Of a DNA stretch of 64,000 bases, positions 1-12,662 are shown piece by piece (position 1 is the first letter of the stretch; every line of letters starts with the position of its first letter). This stretch comes from Serpula lacrymans var. lacrymans S7.9 (taxonomy: Eukaryota > Basidiomycota > Agaricomycetes > Boletales > Serpulaceae): positions 496,001 to 560,000 of the forward strand of contig NW_006763301.1 in the NCBI RefSeq assembly GCF_000218685.1, written 5' to 3'. Under the pieces are notes generated by a model. The model was not told the origin of the DNA. It did no database searches and saw only the letters and a program-made list of their open reading frames with translations. Both the position numbers and the translations under genes were made by a program.

Positions 1-46
1 CAACCATTTGTTCACTACCCTCCACACGCCCTAAAATAATTTCATC

Positions 47-468
47 ATGAATGCCCGTCCCCATAAGCAATCTATGTCTGAGCTGAAGCTGCGGCGGCTT
101 GCAGAGCACAATCAACGGCTGCGAGAGGATTTAGCACGGCCAAGGCTAAGAGTGAGCGAGGCTAGTACAAGGTCCGCTACATTTTCTACGTTTCTTGATC
201 AGCGCTCCTAACGTCTAAACCACAGCCTCATTCGGTACTGCAAAACGACCAAAGATCATCTGGTACGTCAGTTCTCTCAACGCCCAGTCTCCATTCAGGA
301 GACACCTGGCTATGCTTCTCGCTCTCATATTTTTAACTCGGGCGCCTTTCTTTTTTCTGCGTCCTCATTCTCTTTATTGTATAGGTACCATCCGTATGGG
401 GGCCCGTGGGTAAGGGTGAAGACCCATACGCACCTCCAGCTCAAGGTTGCAACTGCATTGTGATGTAA
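47..468 (+). CDS. G-protein gamma subunit (Ste18-like)
   Basis: This gene encodes a small (81 aa) gamma subunit of the heterotrimeric G protein, which partners G-beta and in fungi carries pheromone or nutrient signals at the plasma membrane. I read three exons, 47-171, 226-262 and 385-468, joined at GT-AG introns. The first exon gives a basic, coiled-coil-like start ([19 protein letters not shown]) typical of gamma subunits. The end is CNCIVM-stop: a CaaX box (CIVM) for farnesylation, with an upstream Cys for possible palmitoylation. Length, helix and CaaX tail all fit the family. The start codon is the first ATG, only 46 bases into the window, so an upstream start cannot be excluded. Confidence 0.9.
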
Positions 469-1385
469 TACTCACTATACCCCATTGTCTCGACATACCC
501 GACAATATGTTACGCTTGCGTCCTGTCGTATCTCTACGAAGAAGTCAGGTTCTGTTCGGGCGTGTCAGGTGTTACACTGCCCAGAAAGGCGATAGTCATC
601 ATACCCTACCACATTCGCCATACCATTATCACCCTACGTTCCTTGCGTCCCATCGTATCGTAATTTTTCTTACAATGATATCAAAACAACGAACATTGGC
701 CTGACATCTACTTCCTGATCTACTGCATGGATCCAGTCCCCTACCGCCATGCCTCTTGGCTCTTACACCTTCAAATCTTCCTGTTTACATCGGTCTGTCA
801 TCATCCATCTTGGGAGCGGTTTTTATAGTATTATTTTTTCTTCCCGGATTTCCATTAGTATATTGTTTATTTACCCTTTCAGAGGACTGGAGACGTAGCA
901 TGGGATGTAACTGTTACCACAATCATATTCGACAGTTTTCTACATCTTAATCACCGTCAATCAGATAGGAACAGCTATGCGCCCTGGGCCGTCATTGCCA
1001 GCTCATATAAGCCACGTGTTGAATTTATTGCCACATGTTCGTTTCAAGTTAGCCTCGATTGAACTTGAAAACGATGCTGCAACATGTCCCAGTGCTCTTT
1101 GTTCTTTGGCACCTTGTTTCAACATCATAACTGCATTTCTTGTCTCTCTGATTTTGTCTGTGCTGATGTCCTTTAATCTCACACAGAATAGTCAACCCTA
1201 ACCTCGATTTCGTGTATGGATCTGAATGTTCGAATCTCGGAACCTGATGAACGGGGGAACTGCGCGTCTATACGTAAGGGCCGACTGGGGATCTTTGTGA
1301 AACTAGCACGAACCCCCATAGCCATAGGCAAAATCCTACAAAAGAACCTTCCGGACCACTTCCAGGTGTCTCCAGGTGTCTTGCA
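469..1385. other. Intergenic stretch, no supported gene
   Basis: This 0.9 kb lies between the G-gamma stop and the TLC-domain start. Several open frames of 60-100 codons exist on both strands, but none resembles a known family or joins convincingly across introns. It probably holds the 3' UTR of G-gamma and the promoter and 5' UTR of the next gene. An upstream non-conserved exon of the TLC gene here cannot be ruled out. Confidence 0.5.
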
Positions 1386-2711
1386 TTGACCACCATGGTA
1401 CACGACTCAACCGTGCTACACCAGGTCAGGACGTATGTGCGCGAGCTTTCAAAGCCCTTGGCAGACATAACTGGAGTTCCCAATATTTCGCAACACGCGG
1501 ACGTCATTCTCGTGTCGTGTCTATGCTTTACCTTCGTCCGTCTCGTGCTTTCTCCCATTCTCAGCACGGTGTTCTTTCCGATATCCTATGGCCAGACGGG
1601 AAAAAGGGCTAAACATAACTGGTAAGCATTCTTTGACCAATGGTTCTTGAGTAAGTATTAATATAATCTGCCCGCATAACTTCCATATCTTCGACATGGT
1701 CCAGGGATGTCCATGTTGTTTCCCTCGTGAATGCAGTCGTTATTATCTATCTCGCCGGGCGGTGTCTCAACATTCCCATCCTGGACGAGGACCGTGCCTT
1801 TGGTTGGCACGACGAGGCCTGCTTCGTACAGGCTGTGGCCTGTGGGTGCGCATCTGCCAGAGTTCATCACACGAATATCCTCTTAATCCATTTTTAACGT
1901 GTATCCTCAGATACTTTTTATGGGATTCAGCAGATTCCCTCATTCACTTTACAGACATAGGATTCGTTTTTCATGGTGAGTTGGTTGATATGTTCCAGTA
2001 AGTGTTGGTGCTGAGTGGTACTGACAGGATTTTCGTGTCTTGCTATATACGGCCTGGGACTTGTGAATAATTTTGTTCGCAGCTTTTCCATCTTATCTGA
2101 CCTTTGTGATCGCAGAAACCATTTTTATTTTACTACGGCGTGCGCTTTTTATTCTGGGAGCTGTGCGTCCGACCTATCCTTGATAGCCGCTGATTGGCTG
2201 ATGTAAATATCATAGGAGTACCATTTTCTTGAATATCCACTGGTTAGTTCTCCCATATACATACCCGACTTAACACCAGAAATGATATCAAATTCCTCTG
2301 AAGGTTCTTGGACAAGACTGGGAAAACCGGTAGTATTCTCCAACTCGTGAACGGTGCCTTCCTCCTGTGCAGTTTTGCCTCCGTCCGGCTGATATGGGGC
2401 GGTAAAATGGTGAGCATGCTTCAGGCTCAAATTAACTTATCTCAAGCCTCGGTTTTAGTCCTACGAATTTTTCCAAACCTTGTACTCTGTTCGTAATCAA
2501 ATACCCTTCACATTTGTTATTGTGTATGGTGTAGGCAACATCGTCCTCCAGACCTTGAACTGGCTATGGCAAGTTATTTATGGTTGTACGCGCCCACAAC
2601 GTTTCACACACTCTGTCTAGGTTCATGAAGATGATATCCGCACTACGCAAGCGGTTTCCCTCTAAGCCCAGTAATAGAAGTGTCACCAATGGGAATGGTA
2701 AACATAAATAG
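1386..2711 (+). CDS. TLC-domain (TRAM/LAG1/CLN8-like) membrane protein
   Basis: This is a multi-pass membrane protein with a TLC domain, of the TMEM56/DUF887 branch rather than a classical ceramide synthase. I read at least seven exons. Key pieces in order are an N-terminal hydrophobic stretch around ILVSCLCFTFVRLVL, the segment HVVSLVNAVVIIYLAGR, the conserved YFLWDSADSLIHFTDIGF, then KPFLFYYGVRFLFWEL, STIFLNIHWFLDKTGKTGS, VNGAFLLCSFASVRLIWGG and SYEFFQTLYSVRN. The tail is basic and Ser/Asn-rich. The protein is expected in the ER or another endomembrane; a lipid-related role is inferred from the family only. The start at 1386 or 1395 is a guess (two in-frame ATGs). It converges on the next gene with 63 bases between stop codons. 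Confidence 0.82.
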
Positions 2712-2774
2712 CGCACCTAATGGTCAAAAGTTATATAGCCATTTTATTCGAGTATAACAAACCACAGGTATCGA

Positions 2775-3731
2775 CTACGAAGCAGCGTGGAACGCTGCTT
2801 GCACTTGTGTTCGTACTTTACGCTCCCATGTAACTAGATTTACACGCCGTGATACCTCTATACGAAGTGCATCTTTAGACTGGAGAATGGTGTGTAGATA
2901 TGCAAATGCGAGAGCATCCAAAGCAGTGGGATTCCTTAAGTGCTGGAGATAAGAAGACGTGCTTTGACGTGAAGACTGTGTGCTTACTCTGAACCGAGGA
3001 ACCATTTGTCTTTCCCAAGACGCTCTGAAAGGGCTCCGATAGCTTCTGTGTAACGAGCTTGAACGGAAGAAGACTGGATATGCGTGCCAAATGGTGGTAT
3101 CAAGGAACTCAATCCGGAGAAGAAGGCAGGAGGAGGGTTGGTCAAGGATTCGATAGGTCTTCCCGTTTTGCTTTCGAAGTTTACGAGACGCGTAAAAAGA
3201 CTGGACTGGGGCTGAGAGAGCATCTACAGAAGAGTGAGTAAAGTGAGAAAGGAACCATGAAGAAAATAATCTGACCAGGGAGACATGAACGGGACCCTCG
3301 AGAAGGGTAACCCATGCGTGACTTTCGTCCCTCAGAGCCGCGTCTCTATACCCTTCCAGCGGATCAAGGTTGCTTGCAAGCTTCCCATCAACCCATCCGG
3401 GTATCATATGTGCTGCTAGCAGCTGTGGGACTTCTTCTTCTCTAGAAATGGGTATCTGTAGGTTTGGAAGTATCCTGCCTAATGCACCTTCTGGAGCAAC
3501 ATCCCAGCGAACTGCAACGTTGGACAGACCTCGGAGTGCAAGGTACGCCTGCCATTTCAGGCATTCGACATCGCTGCTCAAGAAATCTACCTCAGGGTTT
3601 CTGGGCGGGGCGACCCATATGGTTGGATTCGACAAGCGGTACTTTGGAGGAAAGGATATTGCAGGATAAGAATGCACAGGGAAATAGTTGAAAAATGTCC
3701 TCAAGGGAGCAGGCAAGGTAAGAGCGTCCAT
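2775..3731 (-). CDS. Metaxin/Sam37-like mitochondrial outer-membrane import protein
   Basis: This appears to be a metaxin-family (Sam37/Tom37) component of the sorting and assembly machinery that inserts beta-barrel proteins in the mitochondrial outer membrane. One frame is open over the whole span, but homology shifts frame, so I infer three exons with introns at about 3227-3278 (52 bases) and 2945-2991. The N-terminal half carries the metaxin thioredoxin-fold signature: SFPPKYRLSNPTIWVAPP followed by LSSDVECLKWQAYLALRGL. The middle exon (SQPQSSLFTRLVNFESK) and the last exon (ALDALAFAYLHTIL) match the GST-C-like part. No C-terminal membrane anchor is obvious. It is divergent from VPS54 across a 341-base promoter region. 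Confidence 0.8.
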   Translation of the reverse strand: MDALTLPAPLRTFFNYFPVHSYPAISFPPKYRLSNPTIWVAPPRNPEVDFLSSDVECLKWQAYLALRGLSNVAVRWDVAPEGALGRILPNLQIPISREEEVPQLLAAHMIPGWVDGKLASNLDPLEGYRDAALRDESHAWVTLLEGPVHVSLVRLFSSWFLSHFTHSSVDALSAPVQSFYASRKLRKQNGKTYRILDQPSSCLLLRIEFLDTTIWHAYPVFFRSSSLHRSYRSPFRASWERQMVPRFRVSTQSSRQSTSSYLQHLRNPTALDALAFAYLHTILQSKDALRIEVSRRVNLVTWERKVRTQVQAAFHAAS

Positions 3732-4072
3732 GTAAGCCCGAGGTTAGGGTTTCGGACAGGTTGCTTTGGATTGGATTCCGAATGCATATTTGCTTGTGCC
3801 TGCCTTTAGAAAGCACACACTTCGCACAGTACTTTTAGCGCAACAGTATATTCTGCATTTCTTTGCTGCAACCAAAGTACGCTTATTCTAGGTCTCTTGA
3901 GCCCTACAAATATCTAGAGAGCGCGTTCAATAGCGTTTTCTGTTCCTTGTGTTTTGACCACGCATTTCCAAGGAGGAGTTCATGACAGGTGGTCTGTCGG
4001 CTCAAGTTGCACCGATATCATCGTAACATTATATGTTTAGGAGAAGTGCATCCTTGCAGCTTGAATTTTTAG
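3732..4072. promoter_or_regulatory. Divergent intergenic/promoter region (metaxin / VPS54)
   Basis: This is the 341 bases between the start codons of the metaxin-like gene (-) and VPS54 (+). It contains no open frame of note and must hold both promoters. I see no clear TATA box or known motif. Confidence 0.5.
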
Positions 4073-7000
4073 ATGTCTGATTATACTTCAAGTCCATCGA
4101 GGCCTGCTTCACCTGTCGGCGCCCTACCCGAAATACCCACAGCTCGTCCGTATAGGTTCGCCTGGGATGCATCTACTCGAAGGCAGGGACCAGGCAGCGT
4201 CTCTGAAACAACAGAGGGTCGTGGAGGCGACTATTTTACCACTCCCGCCCGTCTTGACTTCCTCAATACTTCGTCGTTGAACCTTACACTCGGCGCATTA
4301 CCTTCCGAATGGAGCAGTTCTAAGCATGGGTTCAATGGTAAGTAAGCCATATCCGACAGTTTGAAGCCGTGCTAATCGTCGACAGCTATCTCTACGGTGT
4401 TGAACAACCCTCGCAAGCATGCTGCTCCACCAAAGGCACATTCATCGTTGCCCGCTGTCCTACCGGCTGATCTTCCTCGTGTCAAGCGAAAAGATTTCGA
4501 TTCATATCTTCGTGCCGTTACTCCGGGTTGGGAGAAGTTCGAGAGAAACAGAGACCTAGGTCGAGATGGTACTGTTCAGGTGGACATGACGCCTACACCG
4601 CGTAGTTCTATCACTATTGATACACCCATAAGCCCGCGTACGCCTCGATCAGGAAGGCTAATGCCGCCTCTCAACACAGTACCTTCTGTCTTTTTTGACC
4701 CTCAGTTCAATCTGGGAGAGCCGCGCGTATTCGATGCAGTCACGGAACGTCAGGATGGAGACACGGACGGTTCAGATCCATCGCTACTATCCTATTCCTT
4801 ACCATTACTCGAGAAGTTGTCACATCACGCTGATACTATCGAACAGCATCTCGTCCGTGAGATATCCCTTCGCTCCACTTCCTTTTTTGCAGCTCTTTCC
4901 AACCTGCAGGATCTTCAGACCGAATCAGAGGAGTGTCTTGATCGAATATCAAAGCTTCGCGCCCTTCTCAACGATGTGGATGAGAAGAGTGCTAAGCGAG
5001 GATTAGAAGTTGTACGAAAGGAGACCAAGCTTCGGAATCTGTACTCTGTCTCGGAGGGTGTTAAAGATATCAAAGGCGTAATGGAGATGACTGCAGTCGC
5101 TAAAGGCCTGGTTACTGCTGGTCAGTGGGGTGAGGCTTTGGATGTCATCGATGAAATGGAGTCCCTTTGGGACCCACCGCCTCAGAAGACCAATAACACT
5201 AAAGCTTCACAGGTGGCAGTTCCTACTACTAGTAACGGGCGACTATCTCCTTTGCCTCCTACTCCCGAGTCCCCCGTGCCGGATGCTACGAAAAGGATTT
5301 CGCCATTGGTACCTCTTTCAACGCTTAATTCATTTGCCTCGTTACCCTCACATCTTCGAACGCTTACGATGGAAGTCGCTTCTTCGTTGACTACAGACCT
5401 CGTCAGTGTCCTAAAAGCAGATTTCTCTGACCGTGTCAATGGGGGCTCCAAAATCTTATCGAACAAGGCAAATATGGAGATAACTTTGAAAGACAGATTA
5501 CGCCCTCTCCTTCAAGGGGTAGTCCGAACAAAGAGTGTTCGAGACGCTGTCGTTTCATGGAGAGAGGTAGTGATGAATGATGTGAGGGGGATTATAAAAC
5601 GAGTATGTTCGCATTTTGCACATATTGTTTTCCAGTATTTAGCACTCAGCTTCAGCACCTACCGTCTTTCAATTTGGACGAAGATAATCCGAAAGCTTCA
5701 AAAGGGAGCGCAGAATCAGAAAAAGGGTGAGGTAGTTGTGCCTATACTCCGGGTCTTGTCTTTGACCATATTTCTTCTGCTCATAGTGGACTAGCCAATC
5801 ATCTACGATCAAAATCGCATGAAGAATTCATGGCTCTTATCTCACTGATATATGAAGACTGTCTAAACGGCGCGGAAAGCATACGATCTCAAGGTTCCGT
5901 TTTGTTAGAAGTATTAGGATCTCTACCGTGCGCTCTGATCAGACGGATACTTCGATTTGTCTCACATATTATTTTTATAGAAATTCAAATCCACTGGTGG
6001 ATATCCCTGCGCTCCAAGAAGATTTTGCAGACATCTTGTCTTCCTCCGTGGAGCTAGTAAATAAGCTAGTAGCAAAAGTAGTTGGATATCGCTCGGAGCA
6101 GCACGCTGCGCTAGACCTTGTCAAATTCTTGGCCTTGTTCAATGAATCTTGGGGATTTGTCGTGAAGTGTGAGGTCATGTGCCGACGCATGATTGTGGGA
6201 CTAAGGGGTACAATTCTTAGTCAGGTTAGTGCTACAAAATATATTCTCTTCTCTTTTTTTCTACAATACTGACTCTTCAATCACTACACAGGCAAAGCTG
6301 TTCCTACAAAATTTCCATCAGACTCGTATCAATCAATCTGCAAAGCTTGTTGAAGATGAACAATGGAACCCAGCCGAGATATCACCATCTGTACAGCACA
6401 TGGCTGATGTTTTGTCCGACTCCGCTGTTCGAGACTCCCCAGAACTGGTTTTGAACGTCAACAAGTCACCCGCGGGTCAACCCAGCAATGGTGCTTCGAC
6501 TTCTTTGGTTTCACCAACGGGTTCTGGCAAGCTGAATGGAGCGAGTTCCTCGTCAAAGCACCTGTATATTGAAGAGCGACCTTACTTTTGCGTTTCCGCG
6601 ACGGCAGAGGTACTTGCGCTCCTTTTGGATTACCTCAAGGTGGTAGTGAACCTTTCCATGTTAAACACCGATACCATGAGTCGCATTATCGAGTTCCTGA
6701 AGGCCTTCAATTCACGTACATGCCAAGTGGTTTTGGGCGCTGGTGCTATGAGGTCTGCTGGTTTGAAGAACATCACTGCAAAGCATCTCGGTATGTTGAG
6801 CCTTTGTAGATTATTATGCGCTGGGCTGATGTTCAAACCGGTCTTCGATTTCTGTTGTAGCTCTGGCATCGCAGTCTCTGTCAATAATGATTGTCCTAAT
6901 ACCATATGTACGAGAGACATTCAGACGTCACTTGAGCCCGAATCAAGCTGTCATGCTCGTAGAATTCGACAAATTGAAAAGGGTATTTTTTACATTCACT

Positions 7001-8109
7001 TCAACTTTAATAATGATATAACTATTACTACTAGGATTTCCAAGAACATCAGAATGAGATCCACTCGAAGTTGATCGCTATCATGGGTGATAGGATTAGT
7101 GCGCATGTCAAGTCATTGCAGGTCAGTGCGCTTGCTTATCTTATGTTACTTTGCCTTGCGTTGTGGTGCAGACCGAAACTGTCGTGTTAATTCATTTGTC
7201 TTCCAGGCCGTAAATTGGGATGCACTGAAACAAGGGCAAGGCATCAATGACTATATGGACCTTTTAACCAAGGAGACCGTCACCTTACACAAAGTGTTGT
7301 CACGGTACCTTTCTGCCCCTGTCGTCGAGGTGATTTCCGTCTGACAAGCATGCAACCAAGTGGCCACTGATTATATTGAATGTTTATGTAGTATGTTATG
7401 ACGCAAGTCTTCGCCGCTATTAATCACCGACTATCCGAGGAATATGCCGCGATTGAATTACCCAGCCAAGAGGCAAAGGACAGGTCATATTCTCTCATAG
7501 TCTCTTCATAGTTTCAAGCTAATGTACTGCAATGACAGACTGCTCGCTGATGCGCGATATCTGCACCAAAAGTTCTCGGGGCTTAAGAATGTTGGCGCGC
7601 CAACCAACATGCTGGAGACGGTTGTGTCCGAGAAGCCAGTACCCCGCAAATCTGTGCTGAACAACATACGGGCAAGTGCAAGTCCGAATGAGCGAATCAA
7701 GGGTCTCCTATCACGGAGGAACAGCCAGATGCCGGAAAAGCCTCTTCCTATTCCCATAACTTCGGCATCTCCGTCTCCCACACCGCCTCTGATAAATGTT
7801 ATTAATGACAGCACCGTCGACCTCGGGGAACAACCAGCCACAGATGTTCCAAGCATATCAACGCCGCCACCAGGGGCGGGGGGCGCTGGAGAGGAAGGTC
7901 GACCTGGGTTCAAGCAGGTTGAGGAACCTGACGCTGCACCGAATTTAGAAAAGGTTGAGGAGGTAGAGCAGCAGAATGGTTCCTCAGGGGAGGTTGATAG
8001 TAAACCCACAACTGCGGTGTCACAGAGTGTGGTAGGTGAGGATGAGGGTAACAACGGTGGTCGCGATGGCCACGAGGTTACCACTTTGTCGACTAATGGT
8101 AGTGGCTGA
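4073..8109 (+). CDS. VPS54: Vps54-like subunit of the GARP tethering complex
   Basis: This is a large multi-exon gene for Vps54, which with Vps51-53 tethers endosome-derived vesicles at the trans-Golgi. The N-terminus is disordered and Ser/Pro-rich. The conserved N-terminal region includes VPSVFFDPQFNLGEPRVFDA and the coiled-coil stretch LSHHADTIEQHLVREISLRS, then AKGLVTAGQWGEALDVIDEM. The C-terminal Vps54 domain starts near 6560 (YFCVSATAEVLALLLDYLK, then NTDTMSRIIEFLKAFNSRTC) and continues through NWDALKQGQGINDYMDLLTK and EYAAIELPSQEAKDRLLADA. About nine introns of roughly 50-70 bases interrupt it. The last about 170 codons are a low-complexity Ser/Pro/Glu tail that looks variable. Start and stop are well placed. 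Confidence 0.9.
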
Positions 8110-8994
8110 TTAGTGGAGACAACTATCTTGGTTTATTTTATTTGCTAGCATTTGTGTATGCAGTGAGGCTCAGTTATCATCGATATATCAATCCATCCGT
8201 TGATGATTTACTGCAATGAGGTGGGCATCACATTCGAAAGCCCCTGAGCCGGGTGGACGGTCCAGACCAGCCTATTTAGGTATCCCGGCCTTTTTCGAGA
8301 CCGTAATCGCCGTTCTTTAGACTCAAACTGTTTGCTTCTCACTACGTAGTTCGCAGAGCTTTGTTACTTCTAGGTACGTGTCGCTCTGGCTGAATCACAC
8401 TTTTATGTTAAGTGATAAGTGGGATTAGGGCCAGATCCATGTGGTTGTAGCGCGGTCATGAAGAAGCGCGAGAATTACCCAATGACTGCAGACCGGGTGG
8501 TTCGCATCAGAAGAGCCTGCTGCGAAAAACGTGTAGGACTGCTGCACAAGGATTTTATAAGCTCGGCAAGCCAGCGACAGATGACAGGAAACGTTTTCCT
8601 CGCAAAAGATATATGACACCGAGGGACCCCGATAAAAGTGGCACTTGCTGAAGGCGTTTTGGCTGAACCAAAGGTGCCACTCTTGCACGACGGGGTGCTA
8701 TTTTCTTTGTATTCTCGGATAGATAAGCTGCTTTACAGGAAGGATAACCTTCTTGATGTCCTTTACATATTAGATATATTATTGTTGCAACGTTTTTTGA
8801 AAGAAATGCCTGTTCTCGGCGCCTCTGCGTGCGAATGCTGGCCCGCGAGGCCGGCTTGCCTGAAGAGGGAGTAAGGCTGCAGCCTCCTCAGCCTCTTCTC
8901 CAACCAGCTCCTAGTCTCATACGCACTATCTTTTGTTCCCCAACCACCACCACCAGTCCAGCTCGTTGCCCTTAGTCTTACTTCCACGCGTTGA
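8110..8994. other. Intergenic stretch, no supported gene
   Basis: This is 0.9 kb between VPS54 and the WDR26-like gene. Short open frames exist on both strands but none looks coding. The region must contain the VPS54 3' UTR and the promoter and 5' leader (possibly including a 5' non-coding exon) of the WD40 gene. Confidence 0.45.
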
Positions 8995-9026
8995 ATGAGC
9001 TTTATCTATCCAACAACGCTGATATT

Positions 9027-12000
9027 TTGCCACCATTGATTCTATTACTCACCTGAACGCTACACGGGACAATCGTCCTGGACGCCCTGAAGAGTCCTCA
9101 GCTCTGGAATCAGCAACGCCAGAGAGCACCGCCCTTTCGTTAGCTTCTGAGTCGAGGACTACCACCCTTCAACCCCATACATTCCCTTCTGTAGTTCCAT
9201 TGACTCGTAATAGGTCGCAGCTAGAAGAGTTCGAGTCCGATCTACTCGCTGCTACACGTACAGGTCTGTTATCCGATCGCTGCGAATTCATTTTATTTCT
9301 AATATTCTCTATTTATCGCCTACGCTCTGTATTGTCTATCCTAGATCAAGAATTCTCAAGGGCCCGCAAGAGACAAAGGATTGACAGCTCCTGCACAGAC
9401 GCTTCTTCCTCTACATCTCTAACAACCATAGACCAAAGTCTCCGCGTGCCCGAATCACCTGCAACAAACATGCGTATCCCAGAATCAGACAAAGATTCAT
9501 CCCTGTCAGTGTCTTTAGACTCTGCTCCCGAGGCAGGCCCGTCGTGTGTGCTCATGGACAGAATTCCCGCCTCTAATGGCCATACCAATGGGAATGGATT
9601 ATCTTCTCCAATCGCTAATGGCTCTTCACCATTGGGCAATGGTGTGCAGAAGCATGGCTCGTCTATCGCCCGAGTCTCCCTACCTGGTTCTACGCTATAT
9701 GATGATTCATACATTGATCGGCAGGAGTTTGTTAGACTAGTCATTCAAAGCTTGCGAGATGTGGGATATATGTTAGTATTGCGTTATGCTCTCCTTATTG
9801 TAATGTTTCTGATGGTACCTGCTAACAGAGAATCTGCCGCGACTCTCGAGGCAGAATCCGGTTACTCGTTAGAAGCGCCTGAAGTATCTGAGTTTAGGCA
9901 ATATATCCTTAACGCTTCCTGGGGCAGCGCCGAAGCACTTCTGGTCCGACTAGGTGTCGCTGACGAGGAGTCACTCTGGGTAAATGTCCTGCATATTCTT
10001 TTACTGGTTTTGGTTTGATCCTTCTTCTTCGACAGGAGGCCAGGTTTCTTATTGGACAGCAGAAATACCTCGAACTATTGGAGGCTCGGAAGACTGCTGC
10101 AGCATTGCAAGTTTTGAGGAACGAATTAGCGCCCCTCAATGTTGATCCTGATCAACTACATCTGTTATCGAGGTATAGCATTTTGCGATGTACAATTCCT
10201 GTAGCTTCTCATCATTTGTTTTTTGCTAGCTTGATGATGAGCTCGGATCCCGAGGACCTGCGGCGACGAGCGGGATGGGACGGCGCGTCCGGAGCCTCTC
10301 GGCAGCAACTTCTTGCCGAATTACAGCGTCAGTCGTTTTATTCCTCTTACTTCGAGTTTGGAGAAGGGCGTGTCGTGGTAGATGGCAATGCCATTAATAT
10401 TTCGAAGCCTGGCCTGATGCATAATATTTAAAGGAATTGAGAGCTAATTTTTACATTAAAATACAGGTTACATACCTTCCACGATAATGATCCCACAGCG
10501 CCGTTTCTCAACGCTTCTTGATCAAGCTCGGCAATATCAACGACAGAGTTGTATTTATCATAATCCGCCTGAGAACACGATTGCGTTCTCACTACTTATG
10601 GATCATCAATGTGACAAGAGTGCTTTCCCACGCGTAACGACAATGATATTGGAAGTGCATGCCGATGAAGTATGGAACATAGCTTGGAGTCATAACGGAG
10701 AATATTTGGCAAGCGCGAGTAAGGACAAGACAGCCATTATATGGCGAATTGGGGTATGTGCCCTTTTTGTCTTCGCCGAGCACGAGATACTCATAAGATG
10801 GGTTTTACAGTCCGAATCAGAACCTTCGATGCGGGAGTGTGCCCCGGAGTTGATCCTGCGAGATCATCCGTACTCAGTCGGCTGCGTTGCATGGTCACGG
10901 GACGATGCAATCCTGCTTACAAGTGCAGACCACCTCATAAAGATGTGGGACGCAAGGGTACGGTTGATTTCACGCTATTGTAGATAATGCTAAATACCTC
11001 TAATTCAGAGTGGAATATGTCTGCGAACGCTCGATGCTCATTCTGAGACAGTTTCAGCCCTTACCTGGCTTCCAGACGGCTCTGGATTCATTTCTGGCGG
11101 TCTAGATCGCAAGATTATTCTATGGGTACGCAGTACCATTGTTATTCTTGTGGTGGATACCTTGCTTCAACTTTTGACTTTAGGATGCAGAAGGAAAGCA
11201 GCGGGACTCATGGGGCATAACAGCTATGCGCGTGACAGACCTTGCAGTTAGTCCTGATTTCTCACGCTTGGTATCCGTGGGCATGGACTATGTCGCACCT
11301 ACGCCACCAGCACACGAATTTGAACATGGCCATGGGCGGGATACATCGCCACCTATATCAGGAAGCGGGAACGGCGCATCGATAGCAAACGTGCCAAGAA
11401 GCCCAGAGAACTGGATGATTATATATGATCTGGCTTCAAAGCAGATGGAGTCGTATGTGCTATTCGTTTCGTGCGTCAAGTGGGCTGCTGACATCTTGAC
11501 TTCTGTAGATCCATACGACTTGACGGCGAGCTAACTAGTATCAAGATATCTGACGACTCGCGCTATGCTCTTTTTAACCGTTCTCCTGACGTGAGATGTC
11601 CTTCGGTTTCTACGAAACCTTTCATGCTAACGTTGATACAGGAAATACATCTATGGGACCTTGCTGCAGGTCAACTTGTTCGAAAGCTAACAGGACAACG
11701 TCAAGAGCACAATGTTATCCGGAGTTGTTTTGGAGGTATTGATGGTAATTTCATCGTCAGTGGCAGTGAAGGTAAAGTCAACAGTCGTTAGTTGTGTTTG
11801 TCACTAAATCGATTTTTTGTCAGATGGTAATGTATATGTGTGGCATAGAGATAGCGGGTCACTTCTCGAAGTGCTATCTGGCCACGGTGAGGGAAGCGTC
11901 AATTCTGTGGCCTGGAATCCGCGCAATGAACGGATGTTTGCATCATGTTCCGACGACAACACTATCCGCATATGGGAGGTCCCTCCTACTGACGCGTTCG

Positions 12001-12089
12001 AGCTATCATCTGGTCGTGCAGATTATTCTCAACTAGAGCCAAGCGGCAAAGGGAAAGGCAAAGTTAACCAGCAATGGGATGGTGCTTAG
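9027..12089 (+). CDS. GID7: WDR26/Gid7-like LisH-CTLH-WD40 protein
   Basis: This is the homologue of WDR26 (yeast Gid7), a scaffold of the GID/CTLH E3 ubiquitin ligase that degrades metabolic enzymes. After a disordered Ser-rich region (9350-9690), the LisH-CTLH part reads [34 protein letters not shown], then [19 protein letters not shown]. The WD40 propeller begins near 10650 ([20 protein letters not shown]) and runs to the last blade with [12 protein letters not shown]. At least eight introns are visible. The 5' end is unresolved. The coding frame is open from just after a TGA at about 9024 but has no ATG before 9472; an ATG at 8995 lies in another frame. A missing first exon or a later start is therefore likely. 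Confidence 0.88.
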
Positions 12090-12662
12090 CGAGAGGACGC
12101 ACGCTTTGACAATTTTGTATTCTTGCCTGCTGCTAGGACAATTCGTAAACATATCTCACATCTATCGTGAAAGCTTTTCCGATTATTCACTTCAAATCGA
12201 ATTCAACTCAAACTCACGACATGTCACGCATAGTATTAGACTGTTACAATAGCATTCCTAACGGGAACGTAAAGATACTGTTATATATATTTCAACTATC
12301 CTTGCTTTTTGGCTCGAATTATGGATTTTTTGAATTAAATGCATCAACTTGTTGATGTCTTGCTAAATTATGTTAGAGAATGATATCTGATGAGCGCTCA
12401 TAACTTGTAAAGATCTAGAATCGAACACAGCTGAACAGAATCAACTGAGGGAAGCGATGAGTACGAAGGATACGAGCATATATACATGGTGCGGATTGGA
12501 ACGCTGTTTGCATTGTAATAAATATACCTAATGAAATTCAACAGCATATCGATATTTACATGATAGTCCTAGGACGATGGGGATGATGGTAAGGAGAGCA
12601 GCGACGGAGATACATAGGATGAGACAACATAAGCAAGTATCAAAGTGTCTCCGAGGGGGTGA
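12090..12662. other. Intergenic stretch between convergent genes
   Basis: This is 573 AT-rich bases between the stops of the WDR26-like gene (+) and the FunK1-like gene (-). I see no coding signal; it should hold the two 3' UTRs. Confidence 0.5.

Noticed and set aside
727..1200. Open frames suggesting a small membrane protein before the TLC gene
   Set aside because: They need several unsupported splices and match no family; more likely UTR.
7506..8084. 192-codon antisense ORF
   Set aside because: It is the shadow of the low-complexity C-terminus of VPS54.
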